DNA of 64,000 bases, from assembly GCF_008705135.1 (NCBI RefSeq), contig NZ_CP023694.1, positions 1,364,001 to 1,428,000 of the forward strand, read 5' to 3'. The position numbers were made by a program, and so were the translations under genes. Source of the DNA: Streptomyces coeruleorubidus (GTDB lineage: Bacteria; Actinomycetota; Actinomycetes; Streptomycetales; Streptomycetaceae). Below are positions 33,783 to 43,929 of the stretch, piece after piece. A model generated the notes under the pieces. That model did no database searches and was not told where the DNA came from. It saw only the letters and a list, made by a program, of their open reading frames with translations. Positions within the stretch are counted from its first letter, which is position 1. Every line of letters starts with the position of its first letter.

Positions 33783-36761
33783 GTGACCCACTTCACAGCC
33801 AAGTCATACCCAGAGGTTGCGGGAAGTGCTGTACCCTCGGCGACTCCGACTCAACTAGTCAAATTTGAGGAATCAGCCATAGCCGAGCATCCCACTCCCC
33901 CGGCATCCTCCGACTTCTCCGAACTGGCCCACTGCCGCACCGCGTTCCTGCCTGGCGACCCGGCGCGGTCGGGCAGCGTCGCCTTCTGGCGGCCGGACGG
34001 CGAGACCCCTCCGGTGACGGCGTCGGCGTCCGTATCAGACCTGACCGTCGTCGTGCCCGGCGTCGACGGAGTCGAGCCGCAGAGCGTGCCCGCCGTCCTG
34101 GTGCCGGTGCGCGCCGCGCTGCCGGTCCTCGTGCGCGCGCGTATCGGCGCGCAGGGGCACCGGTCCACCGTGTTCTGGGGCGCGGCGGCCACACACGCCC
34201 TGCACCTCGTGGCGCGCGGGCTCCTGCTGCCGGGCCTGTCCCCCGGCGACCACGACGCCTGGCGCACGGGCCCGCTGCGCGCCCAGGACGTCGAGGCCGT
34301 ACGCCGCCTCGCCGCCGCCATGCCGCCCGAGGCGCACGCCGTGCCACTGGCGGACGCCGGGTCGCTGCGGCTGCCCGACCCGGAGCAGCTCCTGCGCGCC
34401 TTCCTCGACGCGGTCGCCGACACCCTGCCCCGCTCCCCCGCCGCGCCGCTGGTCACCGGCGGCCCCGCCTACGCGTCATCTGAGCCGGTGCGGCTGCCCG
34501 AGCAGCGCACGTGGGCCGCCGACGTCGCCGCGGGCCACGACGCCGGGGTGCGGCTGTCGCTGCGGATCGAGGCGGACGGCCTGACAGACACGCCGGACGG
34601 CCTGACGGACGCGGCGGCCGACGACACGGGCGTGACGTTCCGGGCCGTGCTCCAGGTGCACAGCGTGAGCGATGCCGCGCTCGTGGCGGACGCCTCGGAC
34701 GTCTGGGCCGGTGCCGAGGGCGAAGCGTTCGGCCCCCGCGCGCGGATGGACGCCCTGCTCGCCCTGCGCCGCGCGGCCCGGGCCTGGGCGCCTCTCACGC
34801 CCCTGCTGTCGGCGACCGTTCCGGACGCGGTCGAGCTCGCCGACGAGGAGGTCACCGAACTGCTCGGCACAGGCGCCGGGGCGCTGGCGGCGGCCGGAGT
34901 CGACGTGCACTGGCCGAAGGGGCTGACCCGCGAGTTCACCACGCGCGCGATGGTGGGGCCTTCCGACGACGAACCGGAGTCCGGCAAGGCCTTCGCCGAC
35001 ATGCCGTCGTTCCTGTCCGCCGACGCGCTGCTCGCCTTCGACTGGTCCTTCGCGCTGGGCGACCGGCGGCTGAGCCGCGAAGAGCTGGACCGGCTCGCCG
35101 AGGCCAAGCGCCCTGTGGTGCGGCTGCGCGACCAGTGGGTCCTGATCGACCCTCAGGACGTACGCCTGGCTCGCTCCCGGCACGACCACAAGGTCACGCC
35201 GGTGGACGCGCTGGGCGCGGCCCTGACGGGCTGGGCGGAGGTGGACGGCCGCCGGGTCGAGGTGCGGCCCACCGGGTGGCTGGCGGCCCTGCGGGAGCGG
35301 CTCGCGGACCCCGAGGCACAGCAGCCCGTGGAGCAGCCGGCCGCCCTCGCGGCCACCCTGCGGGACTACCAGCGGCGGGGCCTGAACTGGCTCGCCGGTA
35401 TGACCTCACTGGGCCTCGGCTGCTGCCTCGCCGACGACATGGGGCTCGGCAAGACGATCACGCTGATCGCCCTGCATCTGCACCGGCAGACCGACGCCCG
35501 GTCCGCCGGGCCCACCCTGGTGGTCTGCCCGACGTCCCTGATGGGCAACTGGCAGCGGGAGATCGAGCGGTTCGCGCCCGGCACACCCGTGAGGCGCTTC
35601 CACGGCGCACGGCGCATCCTCGACGGCCTGGCCGACGGGGAGTTCGTGCTCACCACGTACGGCACGATGCGCCTGGACGCACCCCGGCTCGCCGAGGTGC
35701 CGTGGGGCATGCTCGTGGCGGACGAGGCCCAGCACGTGAAGAACCCGCACTCCTCGACCGCGCGGGAACTGCGGTCCATCGGCGCACGCGCGCGCGTGGC
35801 GCTCACCGGCACCCCGGTGGAGAACAACCTGTCGGAACTGTGGGCGATCCTCGACTGGACCACTCCGGGGCTGCTGGGCCGCCTCGGCACCTTCCGCCGA
35901 CGGTACGCGGAGGCCGTCGAGGGCGGTCAGGATCCGGGCGCCGCGGACCGGCTGGCCCGGCTCGTACGGCCGTTCCTGCTCCGCCGACGCAAGTCGGACC
36001 CGGGGATCGCGCCCGAGCTGCCGCCGAAGACGGAGACCGATCACGCGGTGTCGCTCACACAGGAGCAGGCAGGCCTGTACGAGGCCGTGGTGCGCGAGGC
36101 GCTCGCGGAGATCTCCGGCGCCGGCAGCATGGCGCGGCGCGGACTGATCGTGAAGCTGCTGACCGGCCTCAAGCAGGTCTGCAACCACCCGGCGCAGTAC
36201 CTCAAGGAGGAGCGGCCGGTGATCGCCGGACGCTCCGGCAAGCTGGAGCTGCTGGACGAGCTGCTCGACACGATCCTCGCCGAGGAGGCGGGCGTGCTCG
36301 TCTTCACGCAGTACGTGCAGATGGCCCGCCTCCTCGAACGGCACCTGGCCGCCCGTGGCACGCCCTCGCAGTTCCTGCACGGCGGGACGCCCGTAGCCCA
36401 GCGCGAGGCCATGGTGCGGCGCTTCCAGGACGGCGAAGTGCCCGTGTTCCTGCTGTCGTTGAAGGCGGCGGGCACCGGCCTGAACCTCACCCGGGCCGAG
36501 CACGTCGTGCACTACGACCGCTGGTGGAACCCGGCCGTCGAGGCCCAGGCGACCGACCGCGCGTACCGCATCGGCCAGACCCGGCCCGTGCAGGTGCACC
36601 GGATCGTCGCCGAGGGAACCATCGAGGACCGCATCGCCGAGCTGCTGGCCCGCAAGCGGAAGCTGGCGGACGCGGTCCTGGGCTCCGGCGAGGCCGCCCT
36701 CACGGAGCTGACGGACGCGGAACTGGCGGATCTGGTCGAACTGCGAGGGGGCCTGCGATGA
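33783..36761 (+). CDS. SNF2/HepA-family DNA-dependent ATPase
   Basis: A 992-residue Swi2/Snf2-type translocase, cytoplasmic and DNA-bound. The N-terminal ~500 residues are family-variable. Motif I DDMGLGKT near residue 555, motif II DEAQHVKN near 650, motif III LTGTPVENN near 677 and the C-terminal helicase half with GGTPVAQRE and motif VI QATDRAYRIGQTRP near 920 are intact. The start is uncertain: the region before about residue 30 is AT-richer than the gene and may be untranslated; a GAGGA lies at about 33867. It is coupled by an ATGA overlap to the SWIM zinc-finger gene, a pairing seen in other actinobacteria. Confidence 0.9.
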   Translation: MTHFTAKSYPEVAGSAVPSATPTQLVKFEESAIAEHPTPPASSDFSELAHCRTAFLPGDPARSGSVAFWRPDGETPPVTASASVSDLTVVVPGVDGVEPQSVPAVLVPVRAALPVLVRARIGAQGHRSTVFWGAAATHALHLVARGLLLPGLSPGDHDAWRTGPLRAQDVEAVRRLAAAMPPEAHAVPLADAGSLRLPDPEQLLRAFLDAVADTLPRSPAAPLVTGGPAYASSEPVRLPEQRTWAADVAAGHDAGVRLSLRIEADGLTDTPDGLTDAAADDTGVTFRAVLQVHSVSDAALVADASDVWAGAEGEAFGPRARMDALLALRRAARAWAPLTPLLSATVPDAVELADEEVTELLGTGAGALAAAGVDVHWPKGLTREFTTRAMVGPSDDEPESGKAFADMPSFLSADALLAFDWSFALGDRRLSREELDRLAEAKRPVVRLRDQWVLIDPQDVRLARSRHDHKVTPVDALGAALTGWAEVDGRRVEVRPTGWLAALRERLADPEAQQPVEQPAALAATLRDYQRRGLNWLAGMTSLGLGCCLADDMGLGKTITLIALHLHRQTDARSAGPTLVVCPTSLMGNWQREIERFAPGTPVRRFHGARRILDGLADGEFVLTTYGTMRLDAPRLAEVPWGMLVADEAQHVKNPHSSTARELRSIGARARVALTGTPVENNLSELWAILDWTTPGLLGRLGTFRRRYAEAVEGGQDPGAADRLARLVRPFLLRRRKSDPGIAPELPPKTETDHAVSLTQEQAGLYEAVVREALAEISGAGSMARRGLIVKLLTGLKQVCNHPAQYLKEERPVIAGRSGKLELLDELLDTILAEEAGVLVFTQYVQMARLLERHLAARGTPSQFLHGGTPVAQREAMVRRFQDGEVPVFLLSLKAAGTGLNLTRAEHVVHYDRWWNPAVEAQATDRAYRIGQTRPVQVHRIVAEGTIEDRIAELLARKRKLADAVLGSGEAALTELTDAELADLVELRGGLR

Positions 36762-38041
36762 CTCGGTACGACGGTGACACGGAGCGCACGTTCGCCGCGC
36801 TGCCGCCCGCGCACGGGCGGGGCTTCGCCGAGACCTGGTGGGGCCAGGCCTGGCTGAAGGCGCTGGAGGAAACGGCACTGGACTCGAAGCAGCTCAAGAC
36901 GGGCCGCCGGCTCGCGCGCGCGGGAGCGGTGGGCGCGGTGTCGGTGCGCCCGGGGCGGCTCACGGCCGTCGTCCAGGACCGCGACCGCACGGCACACCGG
37001 GCCGACGTCCTGCTGGAGGAGCTCTCGCCCAGACAGTGGGACCGCTTCCTGGACATGACCGTGGAGCGGGCCGGTCATGTGGCGGCGCTGCTGGACCGGG
37101 AGATGCCTCCGCACCTGGTCGAGGACGCGGCGGCCGCGGGCGTCGAACTGCTGCCGGGCCTGGGCGATCTGGAGCCGGAGTGCGGCTGCGGAGCCTGGGA
37201 CCACTGCGGCCACACGGCGGCGCTCTGCTACCAGGTGGCGCGACTGCTGGACCAGGACCCGTTCGTGCTGCTCCTGATGCGGGGACGCGACGAAGCCACC
37301 CTGCTGCACGACCTCCAGTCGCGCGGCGGCGCCTCCGCCACGGAGCGTTCCGTCCAGGCGGGCGTGGACGCGGCCGAGGCGTACGCGGCCGGCGACATCC
37401 TGCCTCCGCTGCCTCCCCTGCCGGAACTTCCGGCCGAGCCGGGGGTGCCGCCGTCCCTGGACACCGAGACGCCGCCCGCTCCGGGCATCGACCCGGCCGC
37501 GCTCGAGTTCCTGGCCGCCCGCACCGCCGTACAGGCCCACCGCCTGCTCGCGGAGTCACTCCGGGACGCGGACGAACGGCACGTTCCCGGCACGGACTTG
37601 TCCGTCTCGGAAGACGCCGTACGGCTGGCCGCCGGCGAGCCCGGGAGAGAGGTGGCGGACCGCCTCGCCGACGGGTCGGGGCGCGGCCGGGAAGGGCTGG
37701 CGGCGGCGGTCCGGGCCTGGCACATCGGTGGTACGGCCGCGTTGTCCGTGCTCGACGAGGAGTGGAAGGTGGAGGGCGAGACGCTCGCACGCGCGCGTGC
37801 CGCCCTGGAATCGGCCTGGGACGCGGACGAGCGGCCGGAGCTGCGGGCGCGGGGCAACCGCTGGACGGTCGTCGGCGTACCGATCCAGCTGCGCCTCGGC
37901 CGGGACGGCCGGTGGTGGCCGTACCACAAGGCGCGCGGCCGCTGGCTGCCCGCCGGAGGGGCCGCACAGGACCCTGCGACGGCATTGACGTCGGCGGAGC
38001 TCGCCGCCGGTGACGAGACCGCTCCGGGCTCAGGGCAGTAA
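36758..38041 (+). CDS. SWIM zinc-finger domain protein
   Basis: A 427-residue protein. The SWIM motif CGCGAWDHCGH near residue 145 gives the Cys-x-Cys-xn-Cys-x-His zinc set. It is preceded by FAETWWGQAWLKALE near the N-terminus and followed by a Pro-rich linker and a C-terminal globular part ending near WTVVGVPIQLRLGRDGRWWPY. SWIM domains bind DNA or proteins, as in the SNF2-partner families; the overlapping SNF2 gene makes joint action on DNA (repair or restructuring) likely. The 3' end overlaps the convergent LPS-repeat gene by 12 bases. Confidence 0.9.
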   Translation: MTRYDGDTERTFAALPPAHGRGFAETWWGQAWLKALEETALDSKQLKTGRRLARAGAVGAVSVRPGRLTAVVQDRDRTAHRADVLLEELSPRQWDRFLDMTVERAGHVAALLDREMPPHLVEDAAAAGVELLPGLGDLEPECGCGAWDHCGHTAALCYQVARLLDQDPFVLLLMRGRDEATLLHDLQSRGGASATERSVQAGVDAAEAYAAGDILPPLPPLPELPAEPGVPPSLDTETPPAPGIDPAALEFLAARTAVQAHRLLAESLRDADERHVPGTDLSVSEDAVRLAAGEPGREVADRLADGSGRGREGLAAAVRAWHIGGTAALSVLDEEWKVEGETLARARAALESAWDADERPELRARGNRWTVVGVPIQLRLGRDGRWWPYHKARGRWLPAGGAAQDPATALTSAELAAGDETAPGSGQ

Positions 38042-38368
38042 CTCGCCGGCGTCCAGGGACGGCAGGAGCGATTCGAAGCCGCTCGGCAGATCGCTCGGCA
38101 ACTGGCTCGCAAAGCCCGACGGCAGCCGGGTCGGCAGCTTGCTGGGCAACTCGGTGGGCAGCTCCGTGGGGATACCGAAGGACGGAGCCGGTGTGCTGCT
38201 CGTGCTCTCGGCGGGCGGCTCCCGGTCCGGCGAGTCGTCGCTTCCCCTGGCCATCAGCACCACGAGGGACACGGCCACGACGGCCACGAGCACGGCGAGC
38301 AGGAGGAGCAGAGGGTTCCGGCGCCGGGGAGGCCCGGGCGGGTGAGGCGGTACGGGCGGCATGGCCAT
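38030..38368 (-). CDS. Small membrane-anchored protein with four-residue LP(S/T) repeats
   Basis: A 112-residue protein: MAMPPVPPHPPGPPRRRN, a transmembrane helix LLLLLAVLVAVVAVSLVVLM, then an extracytoplasmic tail that repeats a four-residue unit: ELPT, ELPS, KLPT, RLPS, GFAS, QLPS, DLPS, GFES, LLPS. Start chosen at ATG 38368, two codons before a second ATG. It converges on the SWIM gene with a 12-base overlap. Function unknown. Confidence 0.65.
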   Translation of the reverse strand: MAMPPVPPHPPGPPRRRNPLLLLLAVLVAVVAVSLVVLMARGSDDSPDREPPAESTSSTPAPSFGIPTELPTELPSKLPTRLPSGFASQLPSDLPSGFESLLPSLDAGELLP

Positions 38369-38446
38369 ACCGACCAGCGTCGCCGCGCACCGCTCAAGGC
38401 GGGAGGGGCGCACGGAAGTTGATACGGGCTCATGGCGCGGACCGCA

Positions 38447-38515
38447 TGATTCCGGAGCATTACGGACTGTGATTCCACAGCACTGCGGACCGTGATTCAG
38501 GAGCATTACGGCCCC
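38447..38515. repeat. 23-bp imperfect tandem repeat, three copies
   Basis: Units begin TGATTCC or TGATTCA at 38447, 38470 and 38493, each with GAGCATTACGG or CAGCACTGCGG inside. It lies directly next to the terminator-like hairpin at 38514. Confidence 0.75.
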
Positions 38516-38550
38516 GTTGGCCGGTCACACACCCCATGACCGGCCAACGG
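38514..38550 (-). terminator. Hairpin downstream of xylA
   Basis: Perfect 14-base stem (38514-38527 with 38537-38550) and 9-base loop, 66 bases after the xylA stop. No U-run. Confidence 0.8.
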
Positions 38551-38615
38551 ACCCGCACACGCGAACCGATCGGGCCCCGCACCCGCGCATGCCAAGGACC
38601 CGCGCGCGCGTGCGC

Positions 38616-39806
<1,191 letters not shown>

Positions 39807-39815
39807 CTATTTCGT

Positions 39816-39839
39816 CATGCCGATTTACAAATTAGTATG
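39816..39839. promoter_or_regulatory. Candidate xyl operator in the xylA-xylB spacer
   Basis: Nested dyad CAT (39816), ATTT (39823), AAAT (39829), ATG (39837), symmetric about 39827/39828 with matched 4-base gaps, in the only AT-rich stretch of the divergent spacer. A ROK-family XylR encoded 3' of xylB is the natural ligand-dependent repressor; xylose inducibility is inferred from family and context. Confidence 0.55.
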
Positions 39840-39898
39840 CGAGCACCTTCCTGGGAAGAGACAAGGTGTCTCGGGACGAGAGCAGAGGGAGAAACCCG

Positions 39899-41344
39899 AT
39901 GTCAGAAGCCGAGGGTCCGCTCGTCGTCGGCGTGGACTCGTCCACCCAGTCCACGAAGGCGCTGGTCGTCGACGCGGCCACCGGCCGGGTCGTCGCCACC
40001 GGCCAGGCGCCGCACACCGTCTCCTCGGGGGCCGGGCGCGAGAGCGATCCGCGCCAGTGGTGGGACGCGTTGTGCGAGGCCCTGCGCCAGTGCGGCGAGG
40101 CGGCGCACGAGGCCGCCGCGGTGTCGGTCGGCGGACAGCAGCACGGCCTGGTCACGCTGGACGAGCGGGGCGAGCCGGTGCGCCCGGCGCTCCTGTGGAA
40201 CGACGTGCGCTCGGCGCCGCAGGCGCGCCGGCTGACCGAGGAACTGGGCGGTGCCAAGTTCTGGGCCGAACGCACCGGCAGTGTCCCGGCCGCCTCCTTC
40301 ACGATCACCAAGTGGGCCTGGCTGGCCGAGCACGAGCCCGAGGCGGCGCGCGCCACGAAGGCCGTGCGCCTCCCCCACGACTACCTCACCGGGCGGCTCA
40401 CCGGGCAGGGCACGACCGACCGCGGCGACGCCTCCGGGACGGGCTGGTGGGCGTCCGGTACGGAGGCGTACGACGAGGAGATCCTGGCGCACGTGGGGCT
40501 GGACCCGGTCCTGCTGCCCCGTGTGGTCCGGCCCGGCGAGGTGGCGGGCACGGTGCGCGACAGCCACGACCTGCCGTTCTCCAAGGGCACCCTGGTCGCC
40601 CCCGGCACCGGCGACAACGCCGCCGCCGCGCTGGGCCTCGGACTGCGTCCGGGCATGCCGGTGATGAGCCTGGGCACCTCGGGCACGGTGTACGCGGTGT
40701 CGCAGCGGCGGCCCGCCGACCCGAGCGGCACGGTGGCCGGTTTCGCCGACGCCCGCGGTGACTGGCTGCCGCTGGCCTGCACCCTGAACTGCACGCTCGC
40801 CGTGGACCGCGTCGCGACGCTGCTGGGTCTGGACCGCGAGACCGTCGAGCCCGGCGCGGCCGTGACGCTGCTGCCCTTCCTGGACGGCGAACGCACCCCG
40901 AACCTGCCGAACGCCTCCGGCCTGCTGCACGGCCTGCGCCACGACACGACCGCCGGCCAGCTGCTCCAGGCCGCCTACGACGGTGCCGTCCACTCCCTGC
41001 TCGGCGCACTCGACCTGGTCCTGGACCAGGACGCGGACCCCTCGGCGCCCCTGCTGCTGATCGGCGGCGGTGCCCGGGGCGCGGCCTGGCAGCAGACCGT
41101 CCTGCGGCTGTCGGGGCGTCCCGTGCAGGTGCCCGAGGCCAAGGAGCTGGTGGCGCTCGGCGCCGCCGCGCAGGCGGCCGGGGTACTGACCGGGGAGGAC
41201 CCGGCGGCGGTCGCCCGGCGCTGGAACACGGCGGCCGGGCCCGTCCTCGACGCCGTCGAGCGGGACGAGGAGACGCTGGCCAGGATCGCCGGGGTACTCT
41301 CCGACGCGGCTCCGCTGCTGGAGCGGCCCACGGACACCCACTGA
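39899..41344 (+). CDS. xylB: Xylulokinase
   Basis: A 481-residue FGGY-family kinase that phosphorylates D-xylulose to xylulose 5-phosphate. VVGVDSSTQSTKALVVD is the N-terminal phosphate-binding segment; WNDVRSAPQA, RLPHDYLTGRLTG, GTGDNAAAALG and the C-terminal LLIGGGARGAAWQQTVLRLSG match the family. AGAGGGA precedes ATG 39899. It is divergent from xylA and followed after 15 bases by the ROK regulator, so xylB and the regulator share a transcript. Confidence 0.96.
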   Translation: MSEAEGPLVVGVDSSTQSTKALVVDAATGRVVATGQAPHTVSSGAGRESDPRQWWDALCEALRQCGEAAHEAAAVSVGGQQHGLVTLDERGEPVRPALLWNDVRSAPQARRLTEELGGAKFWAERTGSVPAASFTITKWAWLAEHEPEAARATKAVRLPHDYLTGRLTGQGTTDRGDASGTGWWASGTEAYDEEILAHVGLDPVLLPRVVRPGEVAGTVRDSHDLPFSKGTLVAPGTGDNAAAALGLGLRPGMPVMSLGTSGTVYAVSQRRPADPSGTVAGFADARGDWLPLACTLNCTLAVDRVATLLGLDRETVEPGAAVTLLPFLDGERTPNLPNASGLLHGLRHDTTAGQLLQAAYDGAVHSLLGALDLVLDQDADPSAPLLLIGGGARGAAWQQTVLRLSGRPVQVPEAKELVALGAAAQAAGVLTGEDPAAVARRWNTAAGPVLDAVERDEETLARIAGVLSDAAPLLERPTDTH

Positions 41345-41359
41345 GGACTGGCGTCAGGC

Positions 41360-42568
41360 ATGACCGCACCACTGCACGAGGCCCGTCCGGCGGGGCCCGG
41401 ACGCGCCCTGCCGGACACCCAGCAGGGCATGCGCCGCCGCAACCTCGCCCGTGTCCTGCACGCCGTCCGTGCCGAGGGGCCGCTGTCTCGGGCCGCCGTC
41501 GCCTCGCGGATCGGCCTGACCCGGGCGGCGGTGTCGACCCTCGTCGACGAACTCATCCGCTCGGGGCTGCTGGAGGAACTGGGGCCCGAACGGCCCGGCC
41601 GGGTGGGCCGCCCCGGCTCCGCGCTCGCGCTGAGCGGACGCGGCCCGGCGGGGATCGGCGCGGAGGTCGGTGTCGACCATCTCGCGGTCTGTGCCGTGGA
41701 CCTGCGCGGCGCGACCCGGTCGCGCGCGATACGCCAGGGCGCGAACCGCGGCCGCTCCCCCGAGCCCGTGCTCGCCGAGCTGACCGAACTCATCCACCGG
41801 GTCGTCACCGAGGCGGAGGGCGAGGGCCTGTGGCCGGCCGGTCTCGCCGTGGCCGTGCCCGGTCTGGTGGCGCGCGACGCCCGGACCGTCGTACGCGCCC
41901 CGAACCTCGACTGGCACGACACGGACCTCGGTGGCCTGCTGCCGGCGGACCTCCCGCTGACCGTGGACAACGAGGCCAACTTCGGCGCGCTGGCCGAGCT
42001 CTGGCTCGGCGAGGGCACGCCGCGCGACTTCCTGCACGTGTCGGCGGAGATCGGCATCGGGGCGGCGGTCGTGGTGGACGGCGGACTGCTGCGCGGAACC
42101 CGTGGCTTCGCGGGCGAGTTGGGGCACGTGCCGGTCCAGCCGGACGGGCCGGAGTGCGCGTGCGGCGGGCGCGGGTGTCTGGAGCAGTACGCCGGTGAGG
42201 AGGCGGTGCTGCGCGCGGCCGGACTGGAGCCGGACGAGGACCGGGTCGGGCTGCTGGCCGGGCGCGCCGCCGAGGGCGACGAGGACGTACGCCGTGCCCT
42301 GCGCGACGCGGGCACCGCGCTCGGAGTCGCCCTGACCGGGGCGGTCAACCTGCTCGACCCGGAGAGCGTGGTGCTGGGCGGGGAGCTGTCGGGGTTGGCG
42401 CCGTGGCTGCTGCCGTCGTTGCGGGAGGAGTTGGCGCGCCGGACGGCTGGTCCGGCCTGTCCCGTGTCCGTGTCCCGGCTGGGTCCTCAGGGACCTCTGC
42501 TGGGGGCCGCGCACTCGGTCGTGCGGGCGGTGCTGGACGATCCGGCCACCGTTGCCGAGCGGGCCTGA
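41360..42568 (+). CDS. ROK-family transcriptional repressor (XylR-like)
   Basis: A 402-residue ROK regulator. An N-terminal winged helix (LSRAAVASRIGLTRAAVSTLVDELIRSGLLEELG, about residues 40-75) is followed by the sugar-kinase-like domain with LAVAVPGLV, the EIGIGAAVVVDGGLLRGTRGFAGELGH ROK signature and the zinc motif CACGGRGCLE. It lies 15 bases downstream of xylB, so the likely role is xylose-responsive repression of xylA and xylB, as in other actinobacteria. Confidence 0.92.
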   Translation: MTAPLHEARPAGPGRALPDTQQGMRRRNLARVLHAVRAEGPLSRAAVASRIGLTRAAVSTLVDELIRSGLLEELGPERPGRVGRPGSALALSGRGPAGIGAEVGVDHLAVCAVDLRGATRSRAIRQGANRGRSPEPVLAELTELIHRVVTEAEGEGLWPAGLAVAVPGLVARDARTVVRAPNLDWHDTDLGGLLPADLPLTVDNEANFGALAELWLGEGTPRDFLHVSAEIGIGAAVVVDGGLLRGTRGFAGELGHVPVQPDGPECACGGRGCLEQYAGEEAVLRAAGLEPDEDRVGLLAGRAAEGDEDVRRALRDAGTALGVALTGAVNLLDPESVVLGGELSGLAPWLLPSLREELARRTAGPACPVSVSRLGPQGPLLGAAHSVVRAVLDDPATVAERA

Positions 42569-42817
42569 GAGCCAGCCCCGACCTACAGGCGGAGCAGGAG
42601 CGGCACGCGATTGGAGCCGACTCACGAAGCCCGTCAATCACCCGGCCGGGTGGGCGAGTTGTCCACATCTCCGCGTCCCTCCACCGGAAATCCTCGCTGC
42701 CCTCGGGCCGACCGGCAGGCGCCGTAACTTGATCCACGCGGGCCGCGACCACCATGGCCGCCGCTCCGAGCAGTTGAGCAAGTGACACCCGCCGTCGAGC
42801 CTGGAAGGCACACACTC

Positions 42818-43420
42818 ATGGAACGGACAACCCCCTTTCCCAGCAGGCGAGGACTCCTCATGGGCACCGCCCTCGCCGCCGTCCCGTACGCCCTGTTCCC
42901 CGACGCACGGGCCGCCGCCCGGCCCCAGGCAGTCGACCACCCCGGAGCCGCGTGGCACCCCGCGAGCCGCAGCAACTACACACCGTCGAACCGCCCCCGC
43001 GCCCATCCGCTGCACTACGTGGTCGTCCACGTCGCGCAGACGACCTACTCCGGCACCCTGTCCGTCTTCCGGAACCCCAGGACGAAGGTGTCCGCGCACT
43101 ACGTGGTGCGCTCGTCCGACGGGCACGTGGCGCAGTGCGTGCGCGAGACCGACATCGCGTGGCACGCGGGGAACTGGGACTACAACACCCGCAGCATCGG
43201 CATCGAGCACGAAGGCTGGGCGAGCCGACCCAAGTACTTCACCGACGCCATGTACCAGCGGTCGGCCCGGCTCACCGCGGCGATCTGCGCGAGGTACGAC
43301 ATCCCCAGGAACCGGGCGCACATCATCGGCCACCACGAGGTACCGGGCAGCGACCACACCGATCCGGGCCGCCACTGGGACTGGAAGCGCTATATGAGAC
43401 TGGTCGACAAGTACGCCTGA
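42818..43420 (+). CDS. N-acetylmuramoyl-L-alanine amidase (amidase_2), Tat-type secreted
   Basis: A 200-residue secreted enzyme that cleaves the amide between muramic acid and L-Ala. The signal MERTTPFPSRRGLLMGTALAAVPYALF has a twin-arginine pair and a hydrophobic core. The amidase_2 domain shows the zinc histidines VVVHVAQT and IGHHE...SDHTDPGRHWDW, the last with the family Asp-Pro-Gly pattern. GGAAGG precedes ATG 42818; GTG 42782 is an unlikely longer start. Probably lytic or wall-remodelling, or for competitor peptidoglycan. Confidence 0.9.
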   Translation: MERTTPFPSRRGLLMGTALAAVPYALFPDARAAARPQAVDHPGAAWHPASRSNYTPSNRPRAHPLHYVVVHVAQTTYSGTLSVFRNPRTKVSAHYVVRSSDGHVAQCVRETDIAWHAGNWDYNTRSIGIEHEGWASRPKYFTDAMYQRSARLTAAICARYDIPRNRAHIIGHHEVPGSDHTDPGRHWDWKRYMRLVDKYA

Positions 43421-43527
43421 GAACACCGCACTTCTCCGCCCCTCTTACCCCTCGCCCCCACCTCACGTCCCGGTTACAAATCGCTCAACCTCTGGTTGCG
43501 GCACGGTAAGCACGCGACGATGGGACC

Positions 43528-43923
43528 ATGACTCTGGCCCAGCGCGCCCTGGAGCGTCTGCAGGCCTGGCCCGACCTGATGGCGGGCCCGGCGAGTTGCG
43601 GTACCGGACGGGCACTCCGTTCCGTCCGTGACGAGATCGTCCACTTCCACTCGGCACGGGACGTGGACCTCCACCTCACCCGCCGGGCCATCCAGCGCTT
43701 CCATTACGACCTGGCCGGTTCGAGCGCGATACACCTGGTTCCCGGATCGTGCTGGGCGACGGTCCACCTCGACTGCGAGGCGGACATCGACCTGCTGCTG
43801 AGCCTGGTGAGCATCGCCCTCAAGTCCCACCAGACCCGGCCCGCCGGCGAGGAGCCGGGGCTCGCCGCGTGCAACTTCCACCGTGTCGCGGTTCTTCCGC
43901 GCGACGCCGTGGCGGGCGGCTGA
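43528..43923 (+). CDS. Luciferase-family small protein (DUF5519-like)
   Basis: A 131-residue soluble protein. WPDLMAGPASCGTGRALRSVRDEIVHFHSARDVDLHLTRRAIQRF and the WATVHLDCEADIDLLLSLVSIALKSH segment match the 'luciferase domain' (DUF5519) family as I remember it; no enzymatic function is known. It lies 6 bases upstream of the methyltransferase-NUDIX gene, which suggests a two-gene operon. Confidence 0.75.
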   Translation: MTLAQRALERLQAWPDLMAGPASCGTGRALRSVRDEIVHFHSARDVDLHLTRRAIQRFHYDLAGSSAIHLVPGSCWATVHLDCEADIDLLLSLVSIALKSHQTRPAGEEPGLAACNFHRVAVLPRDAVAGG

Positions 43924-43929
43924 GACTTG

